A stretch of 64,000 nt of DNA, taken from positions 18,239 to 82,238 of the forward strand of contig NZ_JAVFVU010000025.1 of NCBI RefSeq assembly GCF_030929615.1, given 5' to 3'. The notes beneath the pieces are model-generated. The model saw only the letters and a program-made list of their open reading frames with translations. It searched no databases and was not told the DNA's origin. Of this stretch, positions 8,171 through 17,060 are shown piece by piece. The position numbers and the translations under genes are program-made. This DNA comes from Dyadobacter sp. LHD-138. GTDB taxonomy: Bacteria; Bacteroidota; Bacteroidia; Cytophagales; Spirosomataceae. The first letter of the stretch is position 1; each line of letters starts with the position of its first letter.

Positions 8171-9292
8171 ATGAGAATATTGTTTTTGGTACAGGGAGAA
8201 GGCAGGGGACACCTCACACAGGCGATTTCCATGGGGCAGATTCTAAGAACTGCCGGTCACGAAGTTGTGGGCGCGATGGTTGGCAGTGCCGTCGGGCGAC
8301 AAATTCCTTCTTTTTTTACCGATCAGATCCAAGCGCCGGTTCATTATTTTAACGCGCCAAGCATCGTTTACAACGGCGGCGGAATGAACACGAAAAGGAC
8401 TTTGCTGGGCCTGGTTACGCATCTTCCGACCTACATTAAAAGTTTACACTATATACACAAGACAATCCGGGAAATTCAACCGGATCTTATCATCAGTTTT
8501 TACGAAACATACAGCGGGCTTTACAACATTCTTTACCGGACACAAATACCCATGATTTGTGTGGCGCACCAGTATCTGATCCTCCACCCGGATTTCACTT
8601 CTCCCAAAAACAGCTGGCTCAGCCGGACACTCATCAACCTCAATTCCAAAGCGGCCTCCTGGAAAGCGAGCCAGAAACTTGCCTTATCCTTCCGGGAAAT
8701 GGCATCGCTGCCTGATGAAAAACTGATTGTTGTGCCACCGCTGTTAAGGCAGGAAATACAGGATATTTTTCCCGTAAAAAACGATTTCTTCCTGGTGTAC
8801 ATGACGCACCATAGCCTGAGCGCGCAGATAATCGCATGGCACCTTGCTCACCCGGAGGTTCGTTTGCATTGTTTTTGGGACAAAGCCGACGAACCTGACG
8901 AGCTTGTTTATGACGACACGCTCTCTTTTCATCGTATCAACAGCCCGAAATACCTCAAAATGCTGGGCACCTGCCGTGCTTTGGTTACAACAGCCGGGTT
9001 TGAATCGGTTTGCGAGGCGATGTACCTGGGTAAACCCGTGATGATGGTTCCTGTTCCGAATCATTTTGAGCAGGAATGTAACGCGCTCGACGGCGTGATT
9101 TCCGGTGCCGGGGTTACATCCAAAACTTTCGATCTCTCCGTTTTACTGGATTATCTTCCCCATCATGTCGATCAGTCGGCAAAATTCAGAAACTGGTATC
9201 ACCGCGGAAATGCCATGTTTATCAACAACATCGAAGCTTTTGATAAATCTAACCCCATAAAAAACCGGGTAACCTCGGCTACATTTTCTTAA
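8171..9292 (+). CDS. MurG/UGT-like glycosyltransferase
   Basis: 373 residues with the GT-B fold signature: N-terminal MRILFLVQGEGRGHLTQAI (Gly/His-rich nucleotide-sugar loop), a Rossmann-like second half, and a late CRALVTTAGFESVCEAMYLGKPVMMVPVP segment that matches the donor-binding motif of GT28/GT1 enzymes. Translationally close to the upstream phosphoesterase, so it may add a sugar to a lipid or envelope intermediate; donor and acceptor are unknown. Its 3' end overlaps the converging lipoprotein gene by 14 nt. Confidence 0.85.
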   Translation: MRILFLVQGEGRGHLTQAISMGQILRTAGHEVVGAMVGSAVGRQIPSFFTDQIQAPVHYFNAPSIVYNGGGMNTKRTLLGLVTHLPTYIKSLHYIHKTIREIQPDLIISFYETYSGLYNILYRTQIPMICVAHQYLILHPDFTSPKNSWLSRTLINLNSKAASWKASQKLALSFREMASLPDEKLIVVPPLLRQEIQDIFPVKNDFFLVYMTHHSLSAQIIAWHLAHPEVRLHCFWDKADEPDELVYDDTLSFHRINSPKYLKMLGTCRALVTTAGFESVCEAMYLGKPVMMVPVPNHFEQECNALDGVISGAGVTSKTFDLSVLLDYLPHHVDQSAKFRNWYHRGNAMFINNIEAFDKSNPIKNRVTSATFS

Positions 9293-9737
9293 AAATCATC
9301 GTCTCGGTTCCCTGATTTCTATGAATTTTCAGCTGACCTTCAGATTTTGTGTAATGATATTCGGTTCCTGAAACAAGCCAGGCTTTTTCACTCCAGTCAG
9401 GCTCACCTACTTTTGTCCCCCCAAAGGCCGATACCCGGATTCTGCAATATTCCAGCAATTCATAACTACCTTCAACGGTGTTTACGAAAGTATTTCCTGC
9501 AATCGTACCGGTCTTTTCATTATCCTTAAAGGTAAATATCACATCCTTATCAGCCTCCGCCGGCTTAGTCTCCAAAACGCCGGTCGATACATGCTGATAA
9601 GCTTCGAGTTTCCAGGTCCCGGTGAGCGTCGGTGTGTCACTGCACGGAGGTATAACACAACATTCCGTTCTGGCACATTTTGAAGCAGAAAGGCTCAGAA
9701 CAAACGGAATTATTAAAACAAACAGAATCTTTTTCAT
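9279..9737 (-). CDS. Small secreted protein, lipocalin-like fold suspected
   Basis: 152 residues, not recognised as a named family. An N-terminal export signal (MKKILFVLIIPFVLSLSASKC) ends in a possible lipoprotein cysteine. A Cys-rich stretch (CARTECCVIPPC) follows, then a beta-rich body starting LTGTWKLEAYQ, the usual opening of lipocalin-like and META-type domains in Bacteroidota. It is the last gene of a leftward group, 11 nt after the beta-barrel gene. Confidence 0.7.
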   Translation of the reverse strand: MKKILFVLIIPFVLSLSASKCARTECCVIPPCSDTPTLTGTWKLEAYQHVSTGVLETKPAEADKDVIFTFKDNEKTGTIAGNTFVNTVEGSYELLEYCRIRVSAFGGTKVGEPDWSEKAWLVSGTEYHYTKSEGQLKIHRNQGTETMIFKKM

Positions 9738-9748
9738 GGCTGATTTTG

Positions 9749-10327
9749 TTAAAAGCTAATGCCCAGTCTTATCGCAATACGATTGTAGACACGGTCTTCG
9801 TCCCGCTTAATCTGAGTGTAATACGCTGGTTTTTTTACAAATGCTTCCTGTCTTTTATAGGTTAAGGAAATTGTAACAGACGACGCCCCAGGCTTTCCTG
9901 CGCGCAATCCGATTCCCGGATTAATCATCAGCCCTCCCTTGGTATCAAATCCATCCGAATCCTGATGAAGCCAGGTAAAACCGTATCCGGCGTCGGCCAG
10001 TGCAAAAAAACGTGCGGTTCCCCGTGAAGGCAAATCATAGCGGATACCGGCTGCGATCGGTGTTATCAGCGCCGTTTTATACCAGTCGGCACCCACCGTA
10101 ACCCCGACACCCAAACGGGGGCTCATCTGAATCCCGTTAAATGTCTGCGCCGTTATTGACACCTTACTCTCAACCCTATCATCTGGCCCGCCCTGTGCAT
10201 ATTTAACCCGGCCAACCAAAGCACCTAATTCGGTATGATTGATATATTTCTTCTTAAATGGCGTCTCCTGAGCCATTACAAAGCTCAAAGACAGCATTAT
10301 CAACAGCAACGTCAAAAATATCTTCAT
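9749..10327 (-). CDS. Outer-membrane beta-barrel-like hypothetical protein
   Basis: 192 residues from the start giving a good signal peptide (MKIFLTLLLIMLSLSFVMA|Q). An in-frame ATG 72 nt upstream adds a non-signal extension overlapping the LVIVD gene and is less likely. The mature part alternates polar and aromatic residues with Gly turns and ends RIAIRLGISF, the C-terminal aromatic typical of outer-membrane barrels. No named family recognised. It lies 68 nt after the LVIVD lipoprotein gene and is probably co-transcribed with it. Confidence 0.7.
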   Translation of the reverse strand: MKIFLTLLLIMLSLSFVMAQETPFKKKYINHTELGALVGRVKYAQGGPDDRVESKVSITAQTFNGIQMSPRLGVGVTVGADWYKTALITPIAAGIRYDLPSRGTARFFALADAGYGFTWLHQDSDGFDTKGGLMINPGIGLRAGKPGASSVTISLTYKRQEAFVKKPAYYTQIKRDEDRVYNRIAIRLGISF

Positions 10328-10395
10328 GATCTTAACATTAAAAGCTGGACAGGTAAATTCAAAAGTTGGCAACAAGCTGATCCGACAACGGATGC

Positions 10396-11700
10396 TCATG
10401 GAACTGCCTTTTTCACAGGAATCTTACTCAGCAAACGAAGGTTTTTGGGGTCGCTGGCATCATACTGATAAAAACCATCTTTGCCGATCAGCATCAGATT
10501 GCTACCAAGTGAGATCACGTCATAGGCATCCATATCCTTATAAAAAGACAACAAATGCTGGTCAATCGTCATTTTATCTTTTACATCAAAAACCTTTAAA
10601 CCCTTATCGCCTTCACACAGAAACAAGGTCGGGAAGTTGATGCTGAGTCCGTGCGGATTTTCCATCTGATAGGTTTTAATCAGTTTAGGAGCGGTTGCGT
10701 CGCTGACATCCACCAGATCCATTTGATTGGCTGTCCCCGGACAAGCTGATCCTGTACGCAGTGTCACGTAAGCAATGTCGTTATGCACCACCACCGGATC
10801 GCAGGCGCGGCCATGTTGAAACGCCGAAAGTTGTTTGGGCTCAGCCGGATTGGCGTTATCAAAAATGAGCATGCCCGTAGTTGTTCCCAGGAAAAGTTTG
10901 TTTTGATAAGGGAAAATCGTCTCGATATTGAAATTGGTAGTCACCGTTTTGAAATCACCTGGCTGGGCAGGATTTGAGATATTAAACAGGTGCATATTAT
11001 TTTGTTCAACCGTGTATAAGTACTTGTCATACAAAGCAAAACGAGCCATGGAACCCGCCTGGCCATTGGTCTGGGCAGAAGAAGATGCAGAGCCCGAAGA
11101 GCTAAAAGACGCCTTAGATGACAACATGTCGTTCCAAAACCAGCCCCCATTCCCAGCCCAGTTCTCCTCACAATTTGTCGTGACCGTCTCGGTTACATAG
11201 TCAACGGTATAATCCTGAATAGAAATGACCGGCCCTCCGGTATTGTTTAACAATGCCCAGCCAACGCCGTCAAACTGGCCAGACCTGAAAACATTTTCAA
11301 CCCGGCTGACTTCCTTGGCATTTTCAGGATCACTGATATCAAGGGCAACCAGGTCGGAAAAACTGTCCGCATACAGGATGTTGTTGCGGACCGCAATATC
11401 TCCGTTTCCGGGAATCACAATAAACGAGACAAATCTGGGGTTTGCCGGATCGCTGTTGTCCACAACATGAATCCCTTCCTTTATTTCATTGATAAATAGA
11501 TAATTACCCTTGGTATAAATTTTCCCCGGACGAACGAGTTCATGTTTTGTTTCTGACTTAACACTATTGCGAAGATCCGTGAGTGAACGGGTCAGAGGCG
11601 TTAGCCGGCGTGTAATGCGCGTCTCTTTGCATTGATCATTGCACGAAAATAATCCAATCGAAAAGACCAAAACGATAAAAGGAAGTAGTTGTGTTTTCAT
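10396..11700 (-). CDS. LVIVD-repeat lipoprotein
   Basis: 434 residues. A lipoprotein signal (LFSIGLFSC with acylated Cys at about 20) is followed by LVIVD repeats, short beta-propeller blades seen as GIHVVDNSDPANPRFV, DLVALDISDPENAKEV, HLFNISNPAQPGDF, MLIFDNANPAEPKQL, MDLVDVSDATAPKLI and LKVFDVKDKMTID. LVIVD proteins are exported propellers with unknown ligands, found in envelope and surface contexts. A close paralogue lies immediately upstream. A GTTACAACCT motif sits 74 nt before the start. Confidence 0.88.
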   Translation of the reverse strand: MKTQLLPFIVLVFSIGLFSCNDQCKETRITRRLTPLTRSLTDLRNSVKSETKHELVRPGKIYTKGNYLFINEIKEGIHVVDNSDPANPRFVSFIVIPGNGDIAVRNNILYADSFSDLVALDISDPENAKEVSRVENVFRSGQFDGVGWALLNNTGGPVISIQDYTVDYVTETVTTNCEENWAGNGGWFWNDMLSSKASFSSSGSASSSAQTNGQAGSMARFALYDKYLYTVEQNNMHLFNISNPAQPGDFKTVTTNFNIETIFPYQNKLFLGTTTGMLIFDNANPAEPKQLSAFQHGRACDPVVVHNDIAYVTLRTGSACPGTANQMDLVDVSDATAPKLIKTYQMENPHGLSINFPTLFLCEGDKGLKVFDVKDKMTIDQHLLSFYKDMDAYDVISLGSNLMLIGKDGFYQYDASDPKNLRLLSKIPVKKAVP

Positions 11701-11773
11701 GACCAGGGGGTTTGTTAGGCATGCTTCTTTATATTATTTCTCTGTTTAATACCAGACACACAGATAAGCATAA

Positions 11774-11783
11774 AGGTTGTAAC
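11774..11783 (-). promoter_or_regulatory. Putative ECF -35 element (GTTACAACCT) of the 10.4-kb LVIVD gene
   Basis: On the minus strand the sequence reads GTTACAACCT, then 16 nt, then GTCTGG. The same decamer occurs upstream of the second LVIVD gene and the ECF sigma gene, with a one-base variant before the serpin gene. Confidence 0.55.
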
Positions 11784-11819
11784 TCTCTCAAACAAAATCA
11801 GCTGACCCTTAGGAAACTA

Positions 11820-13064
11820 TCAGCGCGTCGCTTTTTTGATTGGAATTTTACTGATTTCGCGCAGCGCAGCCGGATTCGTCGTATCAAACTGATAAAAACA
11901 ATCCTTGCCGGTAACCAATATCGTTTTACCAAGGGAAACAACACCATAAGCAACGATGTCCTTTTTAACCGATAACAGATGTTTGTCAATCTCCATCGGA
12001 TCACGTACATCAAAAACTTTGAGCCCACTTTCTCCCTCGCACAGGTATAAAGTGGGGAAATCAACAAGCGTAGCGCGCGGATTTTCCATGCGGTAGGACT
12101 TAACCCGTTTAGGAACTTTGCTATCGCTGATATCGATCACATCAAGCTTATTTGCAATGCTTCCGCAGAATGAGCTGGTCCTCGTGGTAACATAGGCGAT
12201 GTCGTCCTGAATGGTAACCTGATCACAGGGAGCACCCTGAGGGAAGTTGGATATCTTTTTCGGCATTGCCGGATCTGTATTATCATAAAGGACCGTTCCG
12301 CTCTGCGAACCTAAAAAAAGTTTATTCCGGTAAGCAACAATGGAAAAAAGAGTGGACTCGGTGTTGATTCTATTCTTGGAAACGGGTTTTGCCGGGATCC
12401 CTAAATCAAACACCCCAAAACTTCCCCAGTTAACAATGCTATACAGGAATTTATCCTCAAACGCAAAACGGGTGACTGATTTCATACCCTCAGACACAGT
12501 TGACGTATAAACCATGTCCCTTACCGGAACCGGCGTGTTGTCCTCACAGTCAACCTCAAATGTTTCCGTTTCATACTTCTCGTTATATTCTCCGATAAAC
12601 AGTCCCTCTTGACCTGCTGACCATTGCACGCTGTTGAACGACCCGGAATAAAACACGTCATGAACACGCCCTACCTCCATCGCATGAGCCGGATCCCTGA
12701 TATCTATGGCTACAATGTCCGTATAGCTGTCGGCATACAGAATATTGTCACGGACAACAATATCTCCATTGCCCGGAATTTTTATAAAAGAGATAAATCT
12801 GGGGTTTGCCGGATCACTGTTATCGATGACATGCACCCCTTGTTTTATTTCATTGATAAAAAGATAATTACCCTGAACAAAAACTTTACCCGGATCCTGA
12901 ATTTCCCTGGCCGGTGCAACATCCACACCGCCCCTTATCTCAGAAAATGGATGGTAGATCGGGATCTGACGCAGAACAAGCCTTGTTTCTTTACACTTAT
13001 CCCTGCATGACGATAAGCTGCCGAACAACACTAAAATGGTCAAAAAAAGCAAAAGTTTTTTCAT
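11820..13064 (-). CDS. LVIVD-repeat lipoprotein (paralogue)
   Basis: 414 residues, clear paralogue of the next gene downstream. Lipoprotein signal ends GSLSSC (Cys about 20). At least five LVIVD blades are visible: GVHVIDNSDPANPRFI, DIVAIDIRDPAHAMEV, GVFDLGIPAKPV, TVLYDNTDPAMPKKI and LKVFDVRDPMEIDKHL. Predicted to be a lipid-anchored beta-propeller in the cell envelope; ligand unknown. It has its own upstream motif (13139-13148) and a terminator of the preceding serpin gene lies just before that, so it is probably an independent transcription unit. Confidence 0.88.
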   Translation of the reverse strand: MKKLLLFLTILVLFGSLSSCRDKCKETRLVLRQIPIYHPFSEIRGGVDVAPAREIQDPGKVFVQGNYLFINEIKQGVHVIDNSDPANPRFISFIKIPGNGDIVVRDNILYADSYTDIVAIDIRDPAHAMEVGRVHDVFYSGSFNSVQWSAGQEGLFIGEYNEKYETETFEVDCEDNTPVPVRDMVYTSTVSEGMKSVTRFAFEDKFLYSIVNWGSFGVFDLGIPAKPVSKNRINTESTLFSIVAYRNKLFLGSQSGTVLYDNTDPAMPKKISNFPQGAPCDQVTIQDDIAYVTTRTSSFCGSIANKLDVIDISDSKVPKRVKSYRMENPRATLVDFPTLYLCEGESGLKVFDVRDPMEIDKHLLSVKKDIVAYGVVSLGKTILVTGKDCFYQFDTTNPAALREISKIPIKKATR

Positions 13065-13138
13065 AATGTCGAGGGTTAAGGTTAATATTTAAGTCAAACT
13101 TTTTCTCTCTTAAGTGATAGAACCAATTTAAACACAAA

Positions 13139-13148
13139 AGGTTGTAAC
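13139..13148 (-). promoter_or_regulatory. Putative ECF -35 element (GTTACAACCT) of the 11.8-kb LVIVD gene
   Basis: Reads GTTACAACCT on the minus strand, 75 nt before the start codon, nearly the same distance as in the paralogue (74 nt). A TTCTAT-like sequence follows about 16 nt later. Confidence 0.55.
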
Positions 13149-13152
13149 CGTC

Positions 13153-13189
13153 CAAAAACAAAATCGTCCGAGAGCAAAGCCTACGGACG
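13153..13189 (-). terminator. Rho-independent terminator of the serpin gene
   Basis: Leftward-reading hairpin CGTCCG/CGGACG (arms at 13184-13189 and 13165-13170) followed on the minus strand by ATTTTGTTTTTGG. It ends a few bases before the promoter motif of the LVIVD gene. Confidence 0.75.
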
Positions 13190-13283
13190 ATAACGCACCC
13201 CGAAAACGTCGATTGACACCAACGTTTATTTTCTTTAATGTCTTTATTTCATGGCTAACAGATGGCTTTCGGCTTTATCGCGA

Positions 13284-14519
13284 TTACTTACTTTCCGGAT
13301 TCATTATTCTTCCCATAAAGAGAATGGTATTGGATGTTTTTTCACTGATGATCAAGCCAAACGGGCGGTCGAAAATAACGTCTCTGGGTTCTGGTCCTGC
13401 GGAGGTAGCAATCATTCCAATCGATGTTACAGCAGCAGCTTCCGTGCCTTTTTCGTCAATTCCCAGATAGGTATCTTGTTTCACAAAATCTACCTTCACA
13501 GCTGTCGCTTTGCTGATTTTACCGAATTGGGCGGAATTCACAAAAGCTTTGTTCATTCCCATCTTTTCCAGGATACCGTTTAATTTCTTCGAGTATTCCA
13601 GCGTAAACCGGGGCAAACCGAGGTTAATGCCTGTCCGAGCCGTATCAGACTTGATCTTACTCCACTGCGAAGCGGTCATTGCATCCATAACCTCCGTAAT
13701 GGTAATCCCGTTTTGCGGGAGTATCAGGGTCATTTCAAACTGTTTATTGCCGTAAGGCAATTTAACCGCCGTAAATTTTTCGGAACCTGATAGTGCAAAA
13801 TCTGATTTGGCAAACATCATTTTTACATTCCTATCGGTTCCTGTCTGGAGATGAAATGGTTTATCGAGTGTATTTTTTGAATCGAATTTTGTCGTCCAGT
13901 CTCCTTTGAAATACAACGCATTCAGCAAAAACATGACGGCATCAGCGTCGATCTTATCCAGCACCTGCTTGATCTTGCCATTGGTTTTGTCACTTGCCCA
14001 TTGGTTGATCTTCGCCACGGCTGCACTATTAAATTCAAGGCCCGTTACCTCGGCATTGAAGGATTGTTTCAGGACGTTTGTAAAATCGGTTTCAACCTGG
14101 AAAGTATTTTTATACCAAACCGAATTGGCCAGGCCCAGGCTCACTTTGGAATCGGCCACCGGCATATCATTTAAAAGCGTCTGATAGGCTTTGTTGAGAT
14201 CTGCCAGGGAAACACCTTCCATTTTGAGCGCCTTCAAAATTTCGGCGGCTGTTTCATTTTCGGCGCCGTTCAACAGCATGCCAAGTGCCATGTGAAGGCT
14301 TAGCGGAGAGACAAATAAATTTTCAACAGGACTTTCCGCCTCCTGTAAATTTTTAAAAAAATCGAAAGCAAAATCATTTGTACCGGCTGCAATCCGCTCC
14401 GGAATGACCACCGGACGAATGGCATCAGGCTTTGAATCCACAGCATCATCGTTACAGCCGAAAACAATTCCGGCTATAACAACAACAGCTAATTTGCTGA
14501 TTTTAAATATTTTATTCAT
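13284..14519 (-). CDS. Lipoprotein serpin (serine protease inhibitor)
   Basis: 411 residues from the ATG giving a lipoprotein signal (KLAVVVIAGIVFGC); an in-frame ATG 39 nt upstream is unlikely. Serpin features include NDFAFDFFKNLQ, ENLFVSPLSLHMALGMLLNGA, TNGKIKQVLD, the hinge EKGTEAAAVTSIG, and the closing DRPFGLIISEKTSNTILFMGRIMNP. Small Ala/Thr residues in the hinge are what inhibitory serpins need for loop insertion, so it is predicted to be an active suicide inhibitor. The reactive loop appears about three residues longer than in alpha-1-antitrypsin, so P1 cannot be assigned safely. Lipid anchoring places it in the envelope. Confidence 0.93.
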   Translation of the reverse strand: MNKIFKISKLAVVVIAGIVFGCNDDAVDSKPDAIRPVVIPERIAAGTNDFAFDFFKNLQEAESPVENLFVSPLSLHMALGMLLNGAENETAAEILKALKMEGVSLADLNKAYQTLLNDMPVADSKVSLGLANSVWYKNTFQVETDFTNVLKQSFNAEVTGLEFNSAAVAKINQWASDKTNGKIKQVLDKIDADAVMFLLNALYFKGDWTTKFDSKNTLDKPFHLQTGTDRNVKMMFAKSDFALSGSEKFTAVKLPYGNKQFEMTLILPQNGITITEVMDAMTASQWSKIKSDTARTGINLGLPRFTLEYSKKLNGILEKMGMNKAFVNSAQFGKISKATAVKVDFVKQDTYLGIDEKGTEAAAVTSIGMIATSAGPEPRDVIFDRPFGLIISEKTSNTILFMGRIMNPESK

Positions 14520-14563
14520 GGCTAATAAATAAAATGTGTGCATGATATTCAATATCACAAGCC

Positions 14564-14573
14564 AGCTTGTAAC
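14564..14573 (-). promoter_or_regulatory. Putative ECF -35 element (GTTACAAGCT) of the serpin gene
   Basis: One-base variant of the GTTACAACCT motif found before three other units in this block, 45 nt upstream of the serpin start, followed about 16 nt later by TATCAT. Confidence 0.5.
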
Positions 14574-14632
14574 TGTCTCTTATAGTAAGAGTGATTTAGC
14601 TGCGAAATGGTTGTAAGCAATTCAGATTTTTT

Positions 14633-16177
14633 TTAAAAAGAATATCGTACCCCCCATGAAATTCCGTACAGATACGGATGCGCTTCCAGGGTTTCGTTAT
14701 TCTTAAATCCTGATGTCAGTGACTGCTGGTATGAACCCGTAAGCATGGCCCTCCATTGCGAAGACAACCGGTAATTAAAACGAAGGCCTGTTGTGGCTGC
14801 CCAATTGAGGCTGCGGTACACATCATCACTTGCTTTCGTTGTGATCACATTGCCTGAGGCCGACTCAATTTCATTGCTCATGAAAAAATTCGCCATCATG
14901 CCACCCAGCAGGGAATAGCTTAATTTCTTATCCGGATTCAGCGTAAAACCAGCCTGCAGCGGTACCTGAAGATAACGGTAATCGTTCCGGACTTCCTTGT
15001 TTAAATCTACGTACAGCGCATTCGACAAAGGAGGGCCACCAACCATTCCCTGATATCCCTGGTTGGCAGCATTCTTATCAACAAGCGCGCTTTCCAAAAC
15101 ATTTTGAGAGCGGTTGGTCGCAGCATCAATCAGATAACCACCTCCCTCATAGCTGGAATTCCCCTGTAAATAACTCACGCCCGTTTCCACAGACCAGTGT
15201 TTGGAAATGCGCTTTCCGCCCTGCGTCTGCAACGCATAGGAAGTGCCCGCGTGACTTTCCCCAACCTTGGATCGGCTCGACGCATTGGCAAAAGCAAAAG
15301 CCGACGGAGCCGAGGTAACTTTTACATTGGGATTAAAACTGGCGGGCATCACACCCACACCCGCATAATACTCTCTGTTCTTTTTCGGTGCTTTTTCAGC
15401 TATGTTTTGCAGCGCATCCGGTTTGAAAAACACATACCGTTTCTGCACGTACACATCCAGATCCTTATAGCCGATCGGTGTAAGTGCTTCCGCTAAAATC
15501 TGACTGGCAGCATCCATGGGCGATACACGCACGTCCGGTGCCGCATTGTTACTTTTAGAAAGCACGGCAATTTCTTCGTTTTTGTTGTTGCCTACTGAAG
15601 GTAAAATCTTGTTCTCTGCTGCAACATCGGCGGCGGCGATATTATTTTCTGCCGGCAAAACTTTCGGATTATCCGTTTCCGCAGATATCCCCGATTCTTT
15701 GCTGTGTCGCACTGAGGCAAGCTGTTCAGGTTTTGCTTCCGGTAACTTTCCGGTCGGTGTAATTTTATTATGATTAGGCTCAACCTTTGCAATCACCGTT
15801 TCAGATGCGTTGTCCGGTATTTTTATAACATTCTCCTTATCCTGAATATTCTTTTCTGTTGGCTGTATCTCTGTTTTTTTGCTATCCGATTGCTGACCTT
15901 CTATTTGTGTTTTGTTTGCTGCGATTGGCTGATTTACATCTGTTACATCACCAGAACCATTCCACAACGCCACACCCACCGCTAACAAGGCGGCCACCGA
16001 TGCAGCTGCATACCAAAGCCGTGGTGTCTGCCACCACAGCGGCACCACTTTTCTCTCCTCTTCGTCAAGGCGAGCCTCTATGCCTTCCCAGGCAGACAGA
16101 GGAGGTGTTTCAGAGGCTTCCTGAAACGCCTTTTTCCATTGCTCTTCAAAGCTATTTGTTTCGGACGGATCCATCAT
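14633..16177 (-). CDS. Anti-sigma-like membrane protein fused to an outer-membrane beta-barrel domain
   Basis: 514 residues. Residues 1-50 form an acidic/basic cytoplasmic segment (WEGIEARLDEEERKVVPLWW). One transmembrane helix follows (about 55-71, AAASVAALLAVGVALW), then a long low-complexity Asn/Lys/Glu-rich spacer (about 75-260), and a C-terminal region with barrel-like strands (about 275-514, ending WGVRYSF). The 26-nt overlap with the upstream sigma gene indicates that the cytoplasmic part is the anti-sigma domain. Combining an inner-membrane helix with a barrel-like C-terminus is recurrent in Cytophagales sigma operons but topologically puzzling. Function is inferred from context. Confidence 0.7.
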   Translation of the reverse strand: MMDPSETNSFEEQWKKAFQEASETPPLSAWEGIEARLDEEERKVVPLWWQTPRLWYAAASVAALLAVGVALWNGSGDVTDVNQPIAANKTQIEGQQSDSKKTEIQPTEKNIQDKENVIKIPDNASETVIAKVEPNHNKITPTGKLPEAKPEQLASVRHSKESGISAETDNPKVLPAENNIAAADVAAENKILPSVGNNKNEEIAVLSKSNNAAPDVRVSPMDAASQILAEALTPIGYKDLDVYVQKRYVFFKPDALQNIAEKAPKKNREYYAGVGVMPASFNPNVKVTSAPSAFAFANASSRSKVGESHAGTSYALQTQGGKRISKHWSVETGVSYLQGNSSYEGGGYLIDAATNRSQNVLESALVDKNAANQGYQGMVGGPPLSNALYVDLNKEVRNDYRYLQVPLQAGFTLNPDKKLSYSLLGGMMANFFMSNEIESASGNVITTKASDDVYRSLNWAATTGLRFNYRLSSQWRAMLTGSYQQSLTSGFKNNETLEAHPYLYGISWGVRYSF

Positions 16178-16715
16178 CGAATCTTGTTTCTTTGTTCAAT
16201 TTTTCCTGAAGAAGCATCCTGGCACGCGAATACTGCGACTTGGAGGTTCCTTCAGATATACCTAATTTCTGGGCTATTTCATTATGCTGGTATCCTTCAA
16301 TGGCGTATAGATTAAAAATGGTCTGACAACCGATAGGGAGTTCTTTTATAAATCCCAGCAGCTGCTGCCATTGAAAATCCGCCAAAATCAATTCCTTTCC
16401 TGCAAGTCCGTTCTCATAACCGTCGATATCATCAAGCTGTTTCAGATATTTCTGCTGCCTTAAATGATTCAGGGCCGTATTGACCACGATGGAACGCAGC
16501 CAGTATTCAAGCGGACTGTCATTTCGGAACGTACTTATGTTTTCATAAATTTTTATAAAGGCATCTTGTAAAACATCTTCCGCATCCGTGCGATTTTTGG
16601 TGTAGCGCAGGCATATAGCAAACAACTTCCCCCCAAAAACATCATATAGCTGTTTCTGGGCGACACGGTTGCGCTGTTGACAGCCAATCACCAATTCATG
16701 TTCGTTAAAGGTCAT
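16152..16715 (-). CDS. ECF RNA polymerase sigma factor
   Basis: 187 residues with sigma-70 region 2 (KQLYDVFGGKLFAICLRYTKNRTDAEDVLQDAFIKIYENI) and region 4 (LPIGCQTIFNLYAIEGYQHNEIAQKLGISEGTSKSQYSRARMLLQEKL), separated by a short linker, as in extracytoplasmic-function sigma factors. It starts an operon with the overlapping anti-sigma/barrel gene. A GTTACAACCT motif 158 nt upstream, shared with neighbouring lipoprotein genes, suggests autoregulation and a local regulon. Signal sensed is unknown. Confidence 0.93.
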   Translation of the reverse strand: MTFNEHELVIGCQQRNRVAQKQLYDVFGGKLFAICLRYTKNRTDAEDVLQDAFIKIYENISTFRNDSPLEYWLRSIVVNTALNHLRQQKYLKQLDDIDGYENGLAGKELILADFQWQQLLGFIKELPIGCQTIFNLYAIEGYQHNEIAQKLGISEGTSKSQYSRARMLLQEKLNKETRFDDGSVRNK

Positions 16716-17060
16716 CCGAAGCTTAAGGGGTGCTACTTTCGGTTTACTATTATTTTTTTTCTTTTACCGCAAGCAATAAAAGCCTGTTTCCTGCATTAAA
16801 TCTTCACCATCCGTTCGTCTGCGACCAGCCCAATTTTCACTTCATAATGTATTGACACGATTATCCGCGAATAGGTTGTAACAGCGCTTTAAAAAATGAA
16901 AACTTTTTTTACCTTACCTAAGTTCAGCTATGGTGCCCATTATCACAAAATAGTATCCTAAATCGTACAGGATGACGCAGCAGGAACTATTACCTGGCAC
17001 ATATCCTTTTATAGTAGTTAAAATAAACCGAACTTATTTGTAACCTAATCTCTTTCGCTC
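16716..17060. other. Divergent intergenic region upstream of the ECF sigma gene
   Basis: 345 bp between the leftward sigma gene and a rightward small gene. The only element I can support is the GTTACAACCT motif at 16873-16882. The remainder is AT-rich with no evident ORF, RNA or repeat. Confidence 0.6.
16873..16882 (-). promoter_or_regulatory. Putative ECF -35 element (GTTACAACCT) of the sigma operon
   Basis: Exact copy of the decamer seen before both LVIVD genes, followed after 16 nt by GTCAAT. It lies 158 nt before the sigma start codon, consistent with a long leader. Confidence 0.55.

Noticed and set aside
14608..14617. Another GTTACAACCT-like word (CTTACAACCA) upstream of the serpin
   Set aside because: Two mismatches to the motif and a closer, better copy exists at 14564-14573.
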